In this document: positions 17,667-24,714 of the stretch, piece after piece
How positions within the stretch are numbered: position 1 is the first letter of the stretch
Layout of the letters: the number at the start of each line of letters is the position of its first letter
Assembly (NCBI GenBank): GCA_017399695.1
Contig: JAFQBK010000004.1
Span: 50,439 to 114,438 of the forward strand
Direction of reading: 5' to 3'
Length of the DNA: 64,000 bases
From: Clostridia bacterium
GTDB taxonomy: Bacteria; Bacillota; Clostridia; UBA1381; UBA9506
Notes under the pieces: generated by a model
Told to the model about the DNA's origin: nothing
Seen by the model: the letters and a program-made list of their open reading frames with translations, nothing else
Database searches by the model: none
Translations under genes and position numbers: made by a program

Positions 17667-18632
17667 ATGCATTCAGTAAATTTTTTCCCAAAACTAAAGT
17701 TTGAAAAGATGCAATTTCTTGATTTTTTACATACCAATACAATTAAAGGCTTCGCAATTTTAATTATTATCATTTCGCATATTGGAAATGGTATTGGAGT
17801 TAGATTTTTTGCTCCGTTAGGTGGAACCGGAGTGGCAATGTTTTTAATTGTCTCGGGTTATGGGTTGTCAGAATCGTTTAAGAAAAAAGGGCTCAATCAT
17901 TATTTCAAAAATAAAATTGTTAAAGTTTGGTTGCCATACATTATTTTTGAACTAATAGCCAGACAGCTCTATATATCCGATACAGCCTCAAATGCAATTT
18001 TGGATGTCCTGCTCATTAAGCCTTTGCATACATATGGTTGGTATTTAAATTATTTGGCATTTTGGTATATTGCATTTTTTGTAGTGAAAAAATGCAATAT
18101 GAAATTTCCGAAATTGAATGAAATGGCAATGTATCTGATTTTGGCGGCGGTTATATTTTTGTTTTGTGGTGAATTAAGAGCGGAGCAGGCACTTTCTTTT
18201 GTGTTTGGTATAGTCCTATCGAAATATGGCTACACATTTATGAAAAAATGGAAAACGGCGATTGCTTTTTTCTTGATTGGGATAGTCTTTTTTGCAGCAA
18301 GACAGCCACAAGCGATAAGAAATGTTGAACGATTGTTTTATCTGTTTTGTATGATTAACAAACTATGTTGGGCCTTGAGTTTTATTTCGTTCATCTATTT
18401 ATTTAATGTTCGAGTTTGTAATATGCTGCTTAATTTTTGCGGTGAATTGTCGTTTGAACTATTTTTAATTCATCGCTATACGCTTTTGTTTTTTCTAAAG
18501 CCCAGGACAATTTTAGGATTTTTTATATTTGCACTGACTAGTATTATATTATCGATACTTTATCGGTATGTCATTCAAGTACTTAATAATGTGTTAACTA
18601 CAGGGGGAAATAAAAATGGGAAACCAACTTAA
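17667..18632 (+). CDS. Acyltransferase 3 family membrane protein
   Basis: 321 residues, about nine to ten membrane helices. The N terminus has NTIKGFAILIIIISHIGNGIG, with the His of the acyltransferase-3 (OafA/YrhL) family, and FLIVSGYGLSESFKKKG. These enzymes O-acetylate (or otherwise acylate) sugars of exported glycans. It sits between capF and capG, which are usually adjacent, and overlaps capG by 17 bases. It is far richer in A+T than either neighbour: bases 18061-18120 hold 15 G+C of 60, against 26 of 60 at 19021-19080. This points to insertion from another source. Confidence 0.85.
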   Translation: MHSVNFFPKLKFEKMQFLDFLHTNTIKGFAILIIIISHIGNGIGVRFFAPLGGTGVAMFLIVSGYGLSESFKKKGLNHYFKNKIVKVWLPYIIFELIARQLYISDTASNAILDVLLIKPLHTYGWYLNYLAFWYIAFFVVKKCNMKFPKLNEMAMYLILAAVIFLFCGELRAEQALSFVFGIVLSKYGYTFMKKWKTAIAFFLIGIVFFAARQPQAIRNVERLFYLFCMINKLCWALSFISFIYLFNVRVCNMLLNFCGELSFELFLIHRYTLLFFLKPRTILGFFIFALTSIILSILYRYVIQVLNNVLTTGGNKNGKPT

Positions 18633-19746
18633 GCTTGCAACAATTGTCGGCACAAGGCCGGAAATTATTCGTTTGTCTGCGGTGATTTCTGCGTGCGATA
18701 AGTATTTTGACCAGGTGCTGATTCACACGGGTCAGAACTGGGATTACACCTTAAATCAGGTGTTTTTTGAAGAACTTGGCTTAAGAGAGCCGGATTATTA
18801 TTTGGATAGTGTTGGTAAGGATTTGGGCGAGACGATGGGAAATATCATTGCAAAATCCTATCAGGTGCTTTCCGAAATCAAGCCCGATGCGATTTTGGTG
18901 CTTGGAGATACGAACAGCTGTCTCTCTGCAATTTCAGCCAAACGCCTCAAAATCCCGATTTTCCACATGGAGGCTGGAAACCGTTGCTTCGACCAGAATG
19001 TGCCGGAGGAAATCAACCGCAAGATTGTGGACCATATTTCTGACATCAATCTTCCGTATACGGAGCATTCCCGACGCTATCTGCTTTCGGAGGGCTTCCG
19101 CAAGGAGCATATGTTTGTGACAGGCTCACCGATGCGTGAGGTGCTGAAAAAACATGAGGAAAAAATTAATGCAAGTGATGTGTTAGAGCGCTTAGAGCTT
19201 GAGGCAGGAAAATATATCATCGTTTCGGCACACCGAGAGGAAAATATTGATAACGAAGAGAACTTTATGTCGCTGATGACGGCAATCAATACGATTGCGG
19301 AAAAATATCAGATGCCGGTGGTTTATTCGACGCATCCGAGAAGCAAAAAATGGATTGAAAAACGTGGCTTTACGTTCCATCCGCTGGTAAAAAGTCTTCA
19401 GCCATTTGGTTTCTTTGATTATAATAAACTGCAGAAGAACAGCTTTTGTGTGCTCTCGGATAGCGGAACACTTTCGGAAGAAAGTGCGATGCTCGGCTTT
19501 ACCGGCGTTTTGCTCAGAAATTCCACGGAGCGTCCCGAGGTGCTTGATAAAGGTACGGTCGTCATCGGCGGTATCCGTGCAGCTGAGCTTTGTCAGGCGG
19601 TGGAGCTTGCCAAGGCGATGCAGGTAAATAATGAAGAAACCGTCATGGCGTGTGACTACGAAGACACTAATGTTTCGGTCAAGGTTGTAAAAATTATTCA
19701 GAGCTATACGAAAATTATTAACGAGTTTATCTGGAGAAAGTATTAA
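18616..19746 (+). CDS. capG: CapG-type UDP-N-acetylhexosamine 2-epimerase
   Basis: 376 residues of the WecB/MnaA epimerase fold: GTRPEIIRLSAVI, IHTGQNWDYTLN, LGDTNSCLSAI, HMEAGNRCFDQNVPEEINR, CVLSDSGTLSEES and RNSTERPE. In a cluster with capE and capF the expected product is UDP-N-acetyl-L-fucosamine, by C-2 epimerisation of UDP-6-deoxy-TalNAc. A plain UDP-GlcNAc 2-epimerase (ManNAc) would look similar, so the call depends partly on context. Its start lies inside the end of the acyltransferase gene, with CAGGGGG as the ribosome-binding site. Confidence 0.88.
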   Translation: MGNQLKLATIVGTRPEIIRLSAVISACDKYFDQVLIHTGQNWDYTLNQVFFEELGLREPDYYLDSVGKDLGETMGNIIAKSYQVLSEIKPDAILVLGDTNSCLSAISAKRLKIPIFHMEAGNRCFDQNVPEEINRKIVDHISDINLPYTEHSRRYLLSEGFRKEHMFVTGSPMREVLKKHEEKINASDVLERLELEAGKYIIVSAHREENIDNEENFMSLMTAINTIAEKYQMPVVYSTHPRSKKWIEKRGFTFHPLVKSLQPFGFFDYNKLQKNSFCVLSDSGTLSEESAMLGFTGVLLRNSTERPEVLDKGTVVIGGIRAAELCQAVELAKAMQVNNEETVMACDYEDTNVSVKVVKIIQSYTKIINEFIWRKY

Positions 19747-19767
19747 GAGAGAAGGAGGGGAGTAACG

Positions 19768-21027
19768 ATGACAAAGGCATATCTCGATATGGTCTATCTG
19801 TTTTCCTGCGCAGTGTTGGGGAAAGAGCCGGAAAAAAGCAAGTGCCCTGATGTTGATGTCAGTGCGGTACGAGAAGAAGCGACTTTACAGGGCGTGTGGC
19901 CGTTTGTTCTTACTTCCCTGCAAAAGCTTCGAGATAAAGGCGAGCTTGCGGGCTGGGAACAGCAAATGGACAATTACAAAATGGAAATTCTATTTGCTGT
20001 GATGAACTATACCCAAAGACACACCTTAATGCTTGAAAAAATACGTCTTCTAGAACAACATAAGATTCCCGTCTGCATCTTAAAGGGCGATTCATTGGCA
20101 GTTTTGTACTCCCAACCCGAGTGTCGTATTTCCGGTGATGTGGATATTTTAATTCCGGCATATATGGAAGGCAAGGCTTCCGGCATCTTAAAAAGTGAGG
20201 GATTTGAGCTTTATACCAGACCCAAGGGACTTCCTCATGTCGAAGCAGACCACCAGCAGGCGGGACATTTGGAGATGCATGTGATGCTTTATGATGATGT
20301 GTCGGAGGAACAGTGGTTTCCGGAGCACGACAGTATCACAGAACCATTTGGGAAATTCCGTTCGGAGTACGGGGAATTTTCTCAATTAGGGCCGACCGAT
20401 GGTGCGCTTTTTGTTTTTTTCCATTTTGTGAAGCACTTCTTGTATTCCGGCGGCGGTATCAAACAACTGGCAGATGTTCTCGTATATTTTCAAGCACATA
20501 AGGACGAAATCAATTATCAGCGGGTACAAGAGAAACTTGCGCAGGCAAGATGCAGTCGCTTGTTTGCCGCGATGGTAGGTGTAGGTGTTAAGTACCTTGG
20601 TTTTTGTGCGTCAGATTTTCAAATAATAGAGACAGACGAAACCTTGGTTGACCGCTTGATGGAAGATTTCGCTGAACGTGGGGGCTTTATGCGCGAAACA
20701 GATGCAAACGGAGTGATTTTTGTTTCCTATATAAAAGAAAGACTAAAGGAACGCGGGATTGAGGGAGATAGCTACCTTTTGAGAAAGCAGAACGAGAAGA
20801 CAAGAAGTATGCTGTTTCCTACCAGAAAAACGATGGAAGAGAATTACCCGTATGTCAAAAAGCATCCGTTTCTTTTGCCTGTTGCATGGGTACACCGTGC
20901 GATTAAATTTGCATTTGGGAAACTTTGCGGGAGAAAAAAAGATAATGGTATTTACCGCAATGTTGAAGCGGAAAAAGAGATACAACAAAAACGAACGATA
21001 CTTGCAAAGGATTTGGAAATGTTATAA
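19768..21027 (+). CDS. Nucleotidyltransferase-fold protein (PF14907-like)
   Basis: 419 residues. A central nucleotidyltransferase core is shown by IPVCILKGDSLAVLY and RISGDVDILIPA (the DxD expected to bind metal). HQQAGHLEMHVMLYDD comes next and may supply the third acidic residue. This matches the uncharacterised nucleotidyltransferase family PF14907, often found at the ends of capsule and lantibiotic loci. The reaction is unknown. It is the last gene of the locus and ends two bases before the bidirectional terminator. AAGGAGGGG precedes the ATG. Composition is like the housekeeping genes and unlike the A+T-rich middle of the locus. Confidence 0.75.
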   Translation: MTKAYLDMVYLFSCAVLGKEPEKSKCPDVDVSAVREEATLQGVWPFVLTSLQKLRDKGELAGWEQQMDNYKMEILFAVMNYTQRHTLMLEKIRLLEQHKIPVCILKGDSLAVLYSQPECRISGDVDILIPAYMEGKASGILKSEGFELYTRPKGLPHVEADHQQAGHLEMHVMLYDDVSEEQWFPEHDSITEPFGKFRSEYGEFSQLGPTDGALFVFFHFVKHFLYSGGGIKQLADVLVYFQAHKDEINYQRVQEKLAQARCSRLFAAMVGVGVKYLGFCASDFQIIETDETLVDRLMEDFAERGGFMRETDANGVIFVSYIKERLKERGIEGDSYLLRKQNEKTRSMLFPTRKTMEENYPYVKKHPFLLPVAWVHRAIKFAFGKLCGRKKDNGIYRNVEAEKEIQQKRTILAKDLEML

Positions 21028-21069
21028 AAAACACCTGTTGGCACATTGATTGCCAACAGGTGTTTTTTT
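21026..21069. terminator. Bidirectional intrinsic terminator ending the polysaccharide locus
   Basis: A perfect stem pairs 21026-21043 (A-run then CACCTGTTGGCA) with 21051-21069, around a 7-base loop. A-run and T-run flank it, so it can stop transcription from both the + polysaccharide locus and the - gerW operon, which converge here. Confidence 0.93.
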
Positions 21070-21075
21070 ATTGTT

Positions 21076-21540
21076 TTACGCTTCGTCGGAAACAGTAACG
21101 GTCTCAATGGTTTCGATGGTTACATCGCCTTCGTTTTTTGCTTTCTTCGCCTTTTTTCCTTCCTTCTTTTTGAACAAATCGGAAAGCTTGTCCAATAAAG
21201 AGGGAACTTTTTCAATAACATCTTCAATCGGGGAAGAGTTTTTCTCCATCGGGAGGAGCTTAATCTGACCCTGACCGACAACCATAAATGCGACCGGTTC
21301 AATGCTTGCGCCGCCGCCGGAGCCACCGCCGAAGTTTGCATTTGCATCGGGAGCGAGGCTTGCACGGTTACCAAATTCGCTACCGCCTGCACCAAATCCA
21401 AAAGAAACCTTGGAAATTGGGATAATCACCGTACCGTCTTTCGACTCAACTGCATCACCCACGATGGTGTTAACGTCCACCATATCCTTGATGCTTTTCA
21501 TTGCAGTTTCCATTAAACCCTTGATCGGATGTTCTGCCAT
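21076..21540 (-). CDS. gerW: Sporulation protein GerW (YtfJ)
   Basis: 154 residues from the ATG whose complement is at 21538-21540; AAGGCGG lies 8 bases upstream (a GTG three codons earlier is also in frame). HPIKGLMETAMKSIKDMVDV and the Gly-rich core FGFGAGGSEF followed by GGGSGGG are typical of the YtfJ/GerW family. GerW is a sporulation protein needed for germination in Bacillus; its biochemical role is not settled. The tail is Lys-rich. It is the last gene of a - strand operon with DUF2953, scpB, scpA and an M50 protease; ytfI-ytfJ is also a conserved pair in Bacillus. Confidence 0.92.
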   Translation of the reverse strand: MAEHPIKGLMETAMKSIKDMVDVNTIVGDAVESKDGTVIIPISKVSFGFGAGGSEFGNRASLAPDANANFGGGSGGGASIEPVAFMVVGQGQIKLLPMEKNSSPIEDVIEKVPSLLDKLSDLFKKKEGKKAKKAKNEGDVTIETIETVTVSDEA

Positions 21541-21587
21541 AGTTGACACCGCCTTTTCTTCATTATTATAATTTTCATGTACTAAAT

Positions 21588-22202
21588 TTATTCAACCTCT
21601 ATCTTTTCGATAAAGTAATTGACGATTTTTAATGCACGTGCACCAATGCTAATAATATGCACCGGACGGAACCGGAATATACTTTTGACATAAATGCGCA
21701 TACACTCCGTATTAAAATCAGGAACAACATTTAAGTCTGCGTGCTTGACGGAAAGCATCTGGTGGATAGCTGCAAGTGCGCAAGAGGAGGATGCCCAGGC
21801 AGCACCGGTTGCAATTCCGGTTTTCGCCGCATTGTCAAGTCCAAAGTGCAGATGAAACATCAAAGATTCCACGATGAGCTCTTTTCGCAAATCGGAAAGC
21901 AACACACGAATCTCTGCTTTGGTTTCCTTGTAGGCATCACGAATGCCGTAAAAAATACCTTTGAGGCGCGAAAATGTCAGCTTTTTTTTCGGCTTTTCTT
22001 CCTTGGGTGTTTTTTCCTTCTTCTTTGTTTTTTCACTGACCGGGATGCGGATTTTCAGCGGAATTCCAAAAATACGAAGGCGCAAAAAACAGGTTTGCTT
22101 TGCATCCTGATACCTGTATTCCACTCCGACAGAAAGCGGCAGGAACAAAAATAAAAGGAGCAAAAGGAGAAGAATGCCTAAAATAGCAGCAAAAATAATC
22201 AT
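21588..22202 (-). CDS. DUF2953 membrane protein (YtfI-like)
   Basis: 204 residues. One N-terminal membrane helix (FAAILGILLLLLLLFLFLPL) is followed by YRYQDAKQTCFLRLRIFG and a Lys/Glu-rich linker (residues about 57-75). The C-terminal domain has HFGLDNAAKTGIATGAAWA. This matches DUF2953, which in Bacillus lies directly before ytfJ. It is probably a membrane-anchored partner in sporulation, but no activity is known. Its start overlaps the end of scpB by four bases. Confidence 0.82.
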   Translation of the reverse strand: MIIFAAILGILLLLLLLFLFLPLSVGVEYRYQDAKQTCFLRLRIFGIPLKIRIPVSEKTKKKEKTPKEEKPKKKLTFSRLKGIFYGIRDAYKETKAEIRVLLSDLRKELIVESLMFHLHFGLDNAAKTGIATGAAWASSSCALAAIHQMLSVKHADLNVVPDFNTECMRIYVKSIFRFRPVHIISIGARALKIVNYFIEKIEVE

Positions 22203-22798
22203 TCGTTCACCTGATTCATTTCATCGACGAAAGAGACGAATTCATCGTCCTCTTCGCCGGTAATATGTTCGACAGAAATCTGTGCGCCGATACCGGTTTC
22301 AATATCCGGTAAATCGGATAGAGAAGACAGCCCGAAGCTGCGCAAAAATTCCTGCGTGGTAACATAAAGAATGGGTCTGCCCGGGGCGTCTAATCTTCCG
22401 CCTTCTTCAATCAAGCCGCGCTCGACGAGACGGCTCACCGGACCGTCGGAATTTACGCCGCGGATATATTCAATACTTCCGCGCGTCACCGGCTGATGAT
22501 ATGCAACAATGGAGAGTGTTTCAAGAGCGGCTGGGGAAAGCGTCTGCTTTCTGCGCGGCTCGGCAAGTGCCTGTACATAGCGGTAGTTTTGTTCAACAGT
22601 ACAGAGTTGATACTCATCCTCTAAATGAATAATTTTCAGTCCACGTTCGTTTTCGCGGTAAAAATCGGAAAGCTTTGCAACTTCTGCCTCAATTTCTTCT
22701 TCTGTCAACTCCAAAATATCTGCAAGTTCCTTTTTAGAAACGCTCTCGCCGGCGGCAAACAAAATACTTTCTATGATTGAGCTGATGTTAAAACTCAT
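22199..22798 (-). CDS. scpB: Segregation and condensation protein B
   Basis: 199 residues from the ATG at 22798, preceded by GGAGAG; the open frame extends five codons further without a better site. Two winged-helix domains: ISSIIESILFAAGESVSKKEL with ELTEEEIEAEVAKL, then LSPAALETLSIVAYHQPVTRG and GRPILYVTTQEFL. ScpB dimers bind ScpA and the SMC heads to form the chromosome-condensing complex. The start overlaps the end of scpA by 11 bases. The acidic C-terminal tail (EEDDEFVSFVDEM) is usual. Confidence 0.95.
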   Translation of the reverse strand: MSFNISSIIESILFAAGESVSKKELADILELTEEEIEAEVAKLSDFYRENERGLKIIHLEDEYQLCTVEQNYRYVQALAEPRRKQTLSPAALETLSIVAYHQPVTRGSIEYIRGVNSDGPVSRLVERGLIEEGGRLDAPGRPILYVTTQEFLRSFGLSSLSDLPDIETGIGAQISVEHITGEEDDEFVSFVDEMNQVNE

Positions 22799-23534
22799 TG
22801 GTAATCTCTCCATCTTTTAGCTTCGTAATAATAATTTCGTCACCCGTCGTGTCCACATAAACGATTTCCAACTTCATCATTTCAAGCAAAGCGAGAAAGG
22901 TTGCAACCAGCGCGGGACGGGTCTTGATATCTTCGAAAAGAGCAGTGAACGTTACACGTTTTTCACGGGTCAGGCGCTCTTTGATATAGTCTGCGCGCGA
23001 GGTAACCGAAACCTTTTCGTGCCCAACGATACCGGAAAACGAAGTTTTCGGGGGCGGCGCTTTTCGCTCGGTTTTATCTAAAATTACGGCAAAGGCTTCT
23101 AACAGCCTGTCCAAATCAAACTGCTGCGAGCTGTAATCAGGCGCACGCTTTTCGATGACGTCTGGTTGCTTGAAAAAGTGAAAATGTCCGTCAAATTCGT
23201 GTTCGCGCAAGAACTCGGATGCCTTTTTTATTTTCTGATATTCCTCTAATCGCGCCACCAAATCTTTTCTGGGGTCATCTTCCTCTTCTTCCTCGTGGCG
23301 GGGCAGAAGCATTTTTGACTTAATCAGTAAAAGCTCGGTTGCCATCAAAAGAAATTCGCTGGACAGTTCAATATCAAATTCCTGATACGCGTTTATATAC
23401 TCCATGTACTGCGCCGTGATTTTGACGATAGGAATATCATAAATACTGACCTTGTTTTTCTTCAGCAGGTGGAGCAAAAGCTCAAGCGGCCCTTCAAAGA
23501 CCTCAAGCTTAACCGAAAGCTGGTTTTCTTCCAA
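22788..23534 (-). CDS. scpA: Segregation and condensation protein A
   Basis: 248 residues. The N terminus has LEVFEGPLELLLHLLKKNK and VSIYDIPIVKITAQYMEY, the kleisin segment that binds the SMC neck and ScpB. The middle is acidic (RHEEEEEDDPRKDLVARLEE). The C-terminal winged helix (TFTALFEDIKTRPALVATF, LLEMMKLEIVYV) binds the SMC cap. With ScpB and SMC it organises chromosome segregation. It follows the M50 protease gene by one base. Confidence 0.95.
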   Translation of the reverse strand: MEENQLSVKLEVFEGPLELLLHLLKKNKVSIYDIPIVKITAQYMEYINAYQEFDIELSSEFLLMATELLLIKSKMLLPRHEEEEEDDPRKDLVARLEEYQKIKKASEFLREHEFDGHFHFFKQPDVIEKRAPDYSSQQFDLDRLLEAFAVILDKTERKAPPPKTSFSGIVGHEKVSVTSRADYIKERLTREKRVTFTALFEDIKTRPALVATFLALLEMMKLEIVYVDTTGDEIIITKLKDGEITNEF

Positions 23535-23535
23535 A

Positions 23536-24204
23536 TCAAAGCCCTCCTACCAAAAAGAAAAGTACATTCAGAACCCCTTGTTGCAGGGTAGACAGTATTG
23601 GCGACAGAACATTGGTTGCCAATGCGAACACCAAAATCAGCCAACCCAAATGTTCATAGCGCATAATGTCGCGGTATAGCCAGTTGGGTAAAAACGACAG
23701 AAAAATCTTCGAACCGTCAAGCGGCGGAATCGGAATCAGGTTAAACACACCAAGACCGATATTGAGTCCGATAAAGGTCGAAAGAATATACGAAATCGGA
23801 ATAAAAACATGTGCATTTCCACCCGCGGGAATCAGTGTCAAAATTTTTAAGACAATGACGCCTAAAAACGCAAGCAGAAAGTTTGACAAAGGTCCCGCGA
23901 GCGAAACCAAAGCGGTATCGCGTTTCGGTTTTTTGAAATAGTATGGGTTAATCATAACGGGCTTTGCCCAGCCAAAACCGAAGAACAACATACACAGAGC
24001 GCCGACGGGGTCTAAATGCTTTAGCGGATTTAAGGACAGGCGTCCCATTGATTTTGCTGTCGGGTCACCAAGCTTATATGCCATAAATCCGTGGGCAAGC
24101 TCGTGCGTCGAGATAGCAATCAGAACAACGACAGCGCGAATGAGTAAATCCATAAGATTCAAACCGCCCAAACGAAGCGGTCGCAAGAGCCCTAAAAGAT
24201 ACAA
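23536..24204 (-). CDS. Site-2-protease-like M50 membrane peptidase
   Basis: Up to 222 residues. The zinc motif HELAH in STHELAHGFMAYKLGD and the NLIPIPPLDGSKI motif define the M50 family (YwhC/rhomboid-like YdiL group). Five or so membrane helices. The substrate is unknown; Firmicutes commonly carry it next to scpA. The start is uncertain: TTG 24204 gives the longest form, ATG 24153 gives a 205-residue form beginning just before the HELAH helix, which fits the usual family N terminus. The promoter at 24241-24269 puts the transcript start near 24234, compatible with both. Confidence 0.88.
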   Translation of the reverse strand: MYLLGLLRPLRLGGLNLMDLLIRAVVVLIAISTHELAHGFMAYKLGDPTAKSMGRLSLNPLKHLDPVGALCMLFFGFGWAKPVMINPYYFKKPKRDTALVSLAGPLSNFLLAFLGVIVLKILTLIPAGGNAHVFIPISYILSTFIGLNIGLGVFNLIPIPPLDGSKIFLSFLPNWLYRDIMRYEHLGWLILVFALATNVLSPILSTLQQGVLNVLFFLVGGL

Positions 24205-24240
24205 AACGCCACATCCAATCCATTTCCATGATATACCTAT

Positions 24241-24269
24241 ATTATACCGAAATTTTCAGTAAGTGTAAA
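24241..24269 (-). promoter_or_regulatory. SigmaA promoter of the M50-scpA-scpB-ytfI-gerW operon
   Basis: On the - strand, TTTACA (complement of 24264-24269), 17 bases, then TATAAT (complement of 24241-24246). Spacing is ideal and only one -35 base differs from consensus. The 16 bases at 24231-24246 recur exactly upstream of yqeG (46125-46140). Confidence 0.75.
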
Positions 24270-24342
24270 TAGTTATTTGATAATTTTTAATTCGTTCACA
24301 ATTCGCCTACCCGGAAAATTTTAATTTTTTTCAAAAAAACTA

Positions 24343-24371
24343 TTGACAAACCAAAAAATGTGGAATATAAT
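24343..24371 (+). promoter_or_regulatory. SigmaA promoter of the T-box transcript
   Basis: TTGACA at 24343-24348, a 17-base spacer and TATAAT at 24366-24371: a perfect consensus promoter. It would start the T-box leader at about 24378. The 97 bases between this promoter and the divergent M50 promoter region contain nothing else recognisable. Confidence 0.9.
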
Positions 24372-24399
24372 GCTTATAAATTTGAATATCACAAAAAAC

Positions 24400-24658
24400 G
24401 ACTATGACGAGGACGGTCGGATTGCAAAACCGAAAGAGAGTTGCCGGTTGGTGCGAGGCAATGGCGGAGCGTTCCAATGACCCATCACCTCTGAGTCGGA
24501 GGACCGAAAGCGAAAGTGAGTAGACTCCTTCCGTAATGCTGCGTTAAGGCAAAGGACTTGTTAGAGTCCGGAGAGTGACGGAAATATTTTCCGTAATTTG
24601 AGTGGTACCGCGGGTTTTAATAACTCGTCTCAAAAGTTTTTTTGAGACGGGTTTTTTT
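24400..24658 (+). promoter_or_regulatory. T-box riboswitch (tRNA-sensing leader) with intrinsic terminator
   Basis: The T-box core is GAGTGGTACCGCGG at 24600-24613. Stem I marks are AGAGAG (24436-24441), the distal GGTTGGTGCGAG, CACCTCTGAGT and GAGTAGAC. The terminator stem pairs 24624-24635 with 24640-24651, followed by seven T. Uncharged tRNA should stabilise the antiterminator and let transcription enter the acyl-CoA synthetase gene. By analogy with glyQS (GAA, one base, specifier), helix 24414-24418/24502-24506 places the specifier just after GAA 24506-24508: GCG (Ala, 24510-24512) or, one base earlier, AGC (Ser). GTG at 24516-24518 (Val) cannot be excluded. The specifier call is weak; the T-box call is strong. 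Confidence 0.95.
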
Positions 24659-24714
24659 GTTTTATTCAAATTCGTAATCAAAATTAGTTTGCGAAAATGA
24701 AGGGAGACAAGAAG

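Noticed and set aside
21302..21571. Pro-rich + strand reading frame (about 89 residues)
   Set aside because: It is the complement of the Gly-rich segment of gerW and has no SD or homology.
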